Program-made: the position numbers and the translations under genes | Notes under the pieces: generated by a model | Told to the model about the DNA's origin: nothing | The model's input: the letters and a program-made list of their open reading frames with translations, nothing else | The model's database searches: none | Shown here: piece after piece, positions 61,506-64,000 of the stretch | Layout of the letters: each line of letters starts with the position of its first letter | How positions within the stretch are numbered: the stretch's first letter is position 1 | Source of the DNA: Psychromonas sp. psych-6C06 | Lineage (GTDB): Bacteria; Pseudomonadota; Gammaproteobacteria; Enterobacterales; Psychromonadaceae | DNA length: 64,000 nt | Reading direction: 5' to 3' | Assembly: GCF_002835465.1 (NCBI RefSeq) | Contig: NZ_PIZM01000006.1 | Location: 248,001 to 312,000, forward strand

Positions 61506-63035
61506 TCAACTTTCTTCTGCCAGCTGAATGGGGCAACGGATAAGAAATCCTGCGCCTCCCTGTTGCGAATCAAAATAGGTTAGACTGCCTTTTAATAAGA
61601 AATGTATTAAATTGAAGGCTACATTTAGCCCTAACCCTCTTCGACCTTGAGTGCGAAGAGTGGTTACAAAAGGGTTAAAGATACGCTGTTGCATCTGTTT
61701 ATCGATTCCACTGCCATTATCTTCAATATAGATAAGTAACTGCTGCTCTTCGATAGAGAGTTTGATAAGAATTTTATTCTTATCACGCTGTGGGTTGTGT
61801 AGGTAAGCATTAAGTAATAGCTCTTGGAAAATCTGCACAAATATATCCGACTGTATAATGACATCATCTACATTGGTTTCTATCTTTGTATGTATATTGA
61901 GTTTTTTAATATCAACCTCATAGGTACGCACGCTTAATAGAATATTATTGAGCCAATCTTCAAGGCCTACTTTTTTGGCTGGAATCGCTTCTACATCAAG
62001 CATTGATAAGCGTTTGAATTCAGAAATCAACGATGCTGTACTTTCTAAGTTACCATGTAATAAATGTGCGGCATCTTTAGCGTTTTCTACTAACTGGGGA
62101 AACTTTTCCGTTTGTTGATTATTAAGCGCACTTTGCATCTCATTAAAAACATGTGGTAAGTAAGAGGAGGCCGTGATTGCACAACCCAGTGGAGTATTTA
62201 CCTCATGGGCAACACCTACTACAAGATCATTCATTGCTCCGTAAGCTTGTGCATGCTGTAGCTCTGTTTGGGTTTCTTTAAGTTGTTCGATAGTGTGCGC
62301 TAGTTGGACATTTTTTGCTTCTAAGCTTAAGGTGCGTTGCTTTACCTTACTTTCAAGATCCTGATTAACCTCTTGTAACGCTTTTTGTGCAGCTACAAGT
62401 TCTTCGGTGCGTTGAATGACTTTACTTTCAAGGGTTTTATTAAGATTTTCAATCTTTTCTTGGGCTAAAAAGCGAAGCCGGTATTCACTGATAGTAGAGC
62501 CAAATAAGCGCAAAATATGTGATTGATATGTTTTAAAAGGGCGGTGATAAGTAAGGTTGTCACAGGCGATCCAGCCGATCAGTTTATCGTGCTCCCAAAG
62601 TGCAATGGCGCCATTCCAGCCAAAACCAACGACTGTTGAGATATCCCCACTCTTGTTAAATTCATAAAGTGGTTGTTTATCCCAAATACACACTTTCTCT
62701 TGGTTATCGAGTAGTCTAATTACGTCCCTTACTTCATTATCGACCGGAGATTTTTGGTCATATTCATTGCACAGCTGTCCCTCCTCATCAATTCCCCAAG
62801 TACCATTAATAAATTCCTGCGCATCATCAATGAGTAAAATACCGATACGGTCTATTTCCAGAAGAGTTGTCGCGGTAACAATAGCAAGCCTATAAAGCTC
62901 GCTCATGGATGTCGCTTTCGACATGGTCAGGGTTGCTTCATTGAGTTTATATAGCAGTCGATAAAAGGACTTGATATCTTCAATATCATCTACTTCTTGA
63001 AAGTCGGTACTATCGTAAATAGTAAGCTCTGACAT
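61506..63035 (-). CDS. GAF-domain sensor histidine kinase
   Basis: A 509-residue soluble kinase. Residues ~30-190 are GAF-like. Residues ~195-260 are a coiled coil with a repeated VIQRTEELVAAQKALQEVNQ type of pattern. The H-box reads VGVAHEVNTPLGCA (~275). The N-box is FQELLLNAYLHN, G1 is EDNGSGID and G2 is GRRGLGLNVAFNL. With no membrane helix, it should sense a cytoplasmic signal. No response regulator is next to it. The RBS GAGGAG lies at the end of a decayed repeat. Confidence 0.9.
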   Translation of the reverse strand: MSELTIYDSTDFQEVDDIEDIKSFYRLLYKLNEATLTMSKATSMSELYRLAIVTATTLLEIDRIGILLIDDAQEFINGTWGIDEEGQLCNEYDQKSPVDNEVRDVIRLLDNQEKVCIWDKQPLYEFNKSGDISTVVGFGWNGAIALWEHDKLIGWIACDNLTYHRPFKTYQSHILRLFGSTISEYRLRFLAQEKIENLNKTLESKVIQRTEELVAAQKALQEVNQDLESKVKQRTLSLEAKNVQLAHTIEQLKETQTELQHAQAYGAMNDLVVGVAHEVNTPLGCAITASSYLPHVFNEMQSALNNQQTEKFPQLVENAKDAAHLLHGNLESTASLISEFKRLSMLDVEAIPAKKVGLEDWLNNILLSVRTYEVDIKKLNIHTKIETNVDDVIIQSDIFVQIFQELLLNAYLHNPQRDKNKILIKLSIEEQQLLIYIEDNGSGIDKQMQQRIFNPFVTTLRTQGRRGLGLNVAFNLIHFLLKGSLTYFDSQQGGAGFLIRCPIQLAEES

Positions 63036-63176
63036 ATTTTCTCCTCGCTATATTTGATCAGTATAGTAATGACTTAGCTATTGGGAGAAAAAATCCTATC
63101 AATATTATCTAAATAGTATGAGAAAGGTTATGGCGATGGTCATTTATGTTTAATAGAAGCGTTATAGCCTTTTAAA

Positions 63177-63326
63177 TCAGAGAGTGATTATTTTTAATAC
63201 ACACTACTTTTAGTTTTGGGTAATTTAAGGCGAACTATCGTAGTAATAGCGAATTATTGTTAGATAATTTAACCTAGAAGTCCTTGTCAATAGCGGTATT
63301 GCGTTGCTTATGCATAACTGAGGTTA
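63177..63326 (-). repeat. Second repeat family (~150 bp), copy at 63.2 kb
   Basis: On the reverse strand it runs from TAACCTCAGTTATGCATAAG to AATAATCACTCTCTGA, the same order as the copy at 51250. The remainder of the gap on the kinase side (63036-63176) may be its extension: CTGATCAAATATAGCG there resembles the 51.5-kb sequence. No gene is seen between the kinase and mutS. Confidence 0.6.
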
Positions 63327-63350
63327 ATTACAGAAATGAACTTTTGCTGC

Positions 63351-63381
63351 GGTTAACAAGTCATTCCTCCACTTGCTAACC
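63351..63381 (-). terminator. Possible mutS terminator hairpin
   Basis: GGTTAACAAGT and ACTTGCTAACC pair at 10 of 11 positions, 12 bases past the mutS stop on the reverse strand. No T run follows. Confidence 0.35.
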
Positions 63382-63392
63382 GAGAAAGGTAG

Positions 63393-64000
63393 TTAATTTT
63401 TAGTTTCTTTTAATTGATAAAGTAGAGCAAGTGCTTGTTTTGGTGTTAAGTCATCAGGATCAACAGTATCGAGCAGTGTTAATGCTGGGTGAGGTGTGTT
63501 GTCCGCAATCTCGATGTTCACGGGTTGATGGTTATCTGCTTTGTTATTTAATGCACCAAGCTCTAATTGCTGTAACTTAGCTTTAGCATTTTTGACCACA
63601 TTACTCGGCACGCCTGCTAATGAAGCGACCTGTAAGCCATAACTCTTATTCGCAGCACCTTCTTGTAGCGCATGTAAAAATGCGATGCTGTCCCCATGCT
63701 CAACCGCATCGAGGTGAATATTGACTAACTCTGGTATGCTTTCTGGTAGCGCAGTTAGTTCAAAGTAATGGGTAGCAAAAAGGGTGTAAGCTTGGATTTT
63801 TTTAGCGAGCTCTTCTGCGCAGGCCCAAGCCAATGATAAACCATCAAAGGTGCTGGTACCTCGACCGATCTCATCCATTAAAACTAAGCTGTTTTGCGTG
63901 GCATTATGCAAAATATTAGCGGTCTCAGTCATCTCGACCATGAAGGTTGAACGGCCGCTGGCTAAATCATCGGAAGCACCAATACGGGTGAAGATACGAT
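63393..64000 (-). CDS. mutS: DNA mismatch repair protein MutS, C-terminal part (runs off the window)
   Basis: The reverse-strand frame enters at the window edge and ends at 63393, about 202 residues. It contains [20 protein letters not shown] (the signature loop after Walker A), Walker [17 protein letters not shown], and FATHYFEL. It then has the helix-turn-helix dimer region and a C-terminal tail ending [14 protein letters not shown], the beta-clamp/tetramer region. The N-terminal domains lie beyond the window. MutS recognises mismatches and recruits MutL. Confidence 0.97.
   Translation of the reverse strand, partial: RIFTRIGASDDLASGRSTFMVEMTETANILHNATQNSLVLMDEIGRGTSTFDGLSLAWACAEELAKKIQAYTLFATHYFELTALPESIPELVNIHLDAVEHGDSIAFLHALQEGAANKSYGLQVASLAGVPSNVVKNAKAKLQQLELGALNNKADNHQPVNIEIADNTPHPALTLLDTVDPDDLTPKQALALLYQLKETKN

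Overview
The window looks like the chromosome of a marine gammaproteobacterium close to Psychromonas (Alteromonadales/Vibrio-like). This is inference from moderate AT-rich composition, the protein types (YbbA/YbbP-TesA, RlmJ, SSB, AhpCF, MutS) and short repeats in gene ends. No rRNA, tRNA, CRISPR array, transposase or prophage core was seen.

Layout. 1-2502: 5' end of a LysR regulator, a divergent NAD(P)-binding oxidoreductase and a PAS-GAF-GGDEF diguanylate cyclase. 2600-25991: a ~23 kb vitamin B12 locus that opens with a cobalamin riboswitch. It encodes a cobalt/nickel ECF importer of the KMLQO type, a ChlI-ChlD-like ATPase, cbiA, D, J, C, ET, L, G, H and F, cobW, cobN, bluB, cbiX, cbiB and cobD. 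It combines an anaerobic-type corrin methylation set (CbiD/CbiG/CbiX) with aerobic-type parts (CobN, BluB, CobW). Cobyric acid synthase, the adenosyltransferase, CobU, CobS and CobT are not in the window. 26312-28746: a Fur-box-led operon of two Dpp/Opp-type ATPases without permeases, plus an unknown TPR-like protein. 28852-32431: an SDR enzyme and a GH3 beta-glucosidase. 32567-44172: two ahpC genes encoding identical proteins, one paired with ahpF, bracketing an RND efflux pair, a broken marC, a small phage-type gene and a Cache-GGDEF-EAL protein. 44306-50422: a GntR-controlled ABC importer encoded with two cytoplasmic phosphohydrolases. 50526-64000: a solute-binding protein, tesA/ybbA/ybbP, ssb, a YajR-type MFS protein, rlmJ, an unknown membrane pair, a MazG-like protein, a GAF histidine kinase and the 3' part of mutS.

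The most informative non-genic signal is a 159-bp non-coding element present in four near-identical full-length copies. Each has ~30-bp imperfect inverted ends and a 3-bp TNA target duplication (TAA or TTA). One copy interrupts marC, and removing it with one duplication restores a 201-residue MarC frame. One sits inside an older decayed copy, and one uses the rlmJ stop codon as its target. Older decayed copies include one lying between the two arms of a terminator ahead of cbiM. A second, more decayed repeat family (~150 bp) and two 16/17-nt tandem arrays flanking cbiH were also seen.

How the parts work together: the ECF importer brings in cobalt, which CbiX or CobN with the ChlID-like ATPase inserts. 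The Cbi methyltransferases build the ring, CbiB and CobD add the aminopropanol arm, and BluB makes the lower-ligand base. All of this is plausibly under riboswitch feedback by cobalamin. The AhpC/AhpF set, with OxyR-like sites upstream, handles peroxides.
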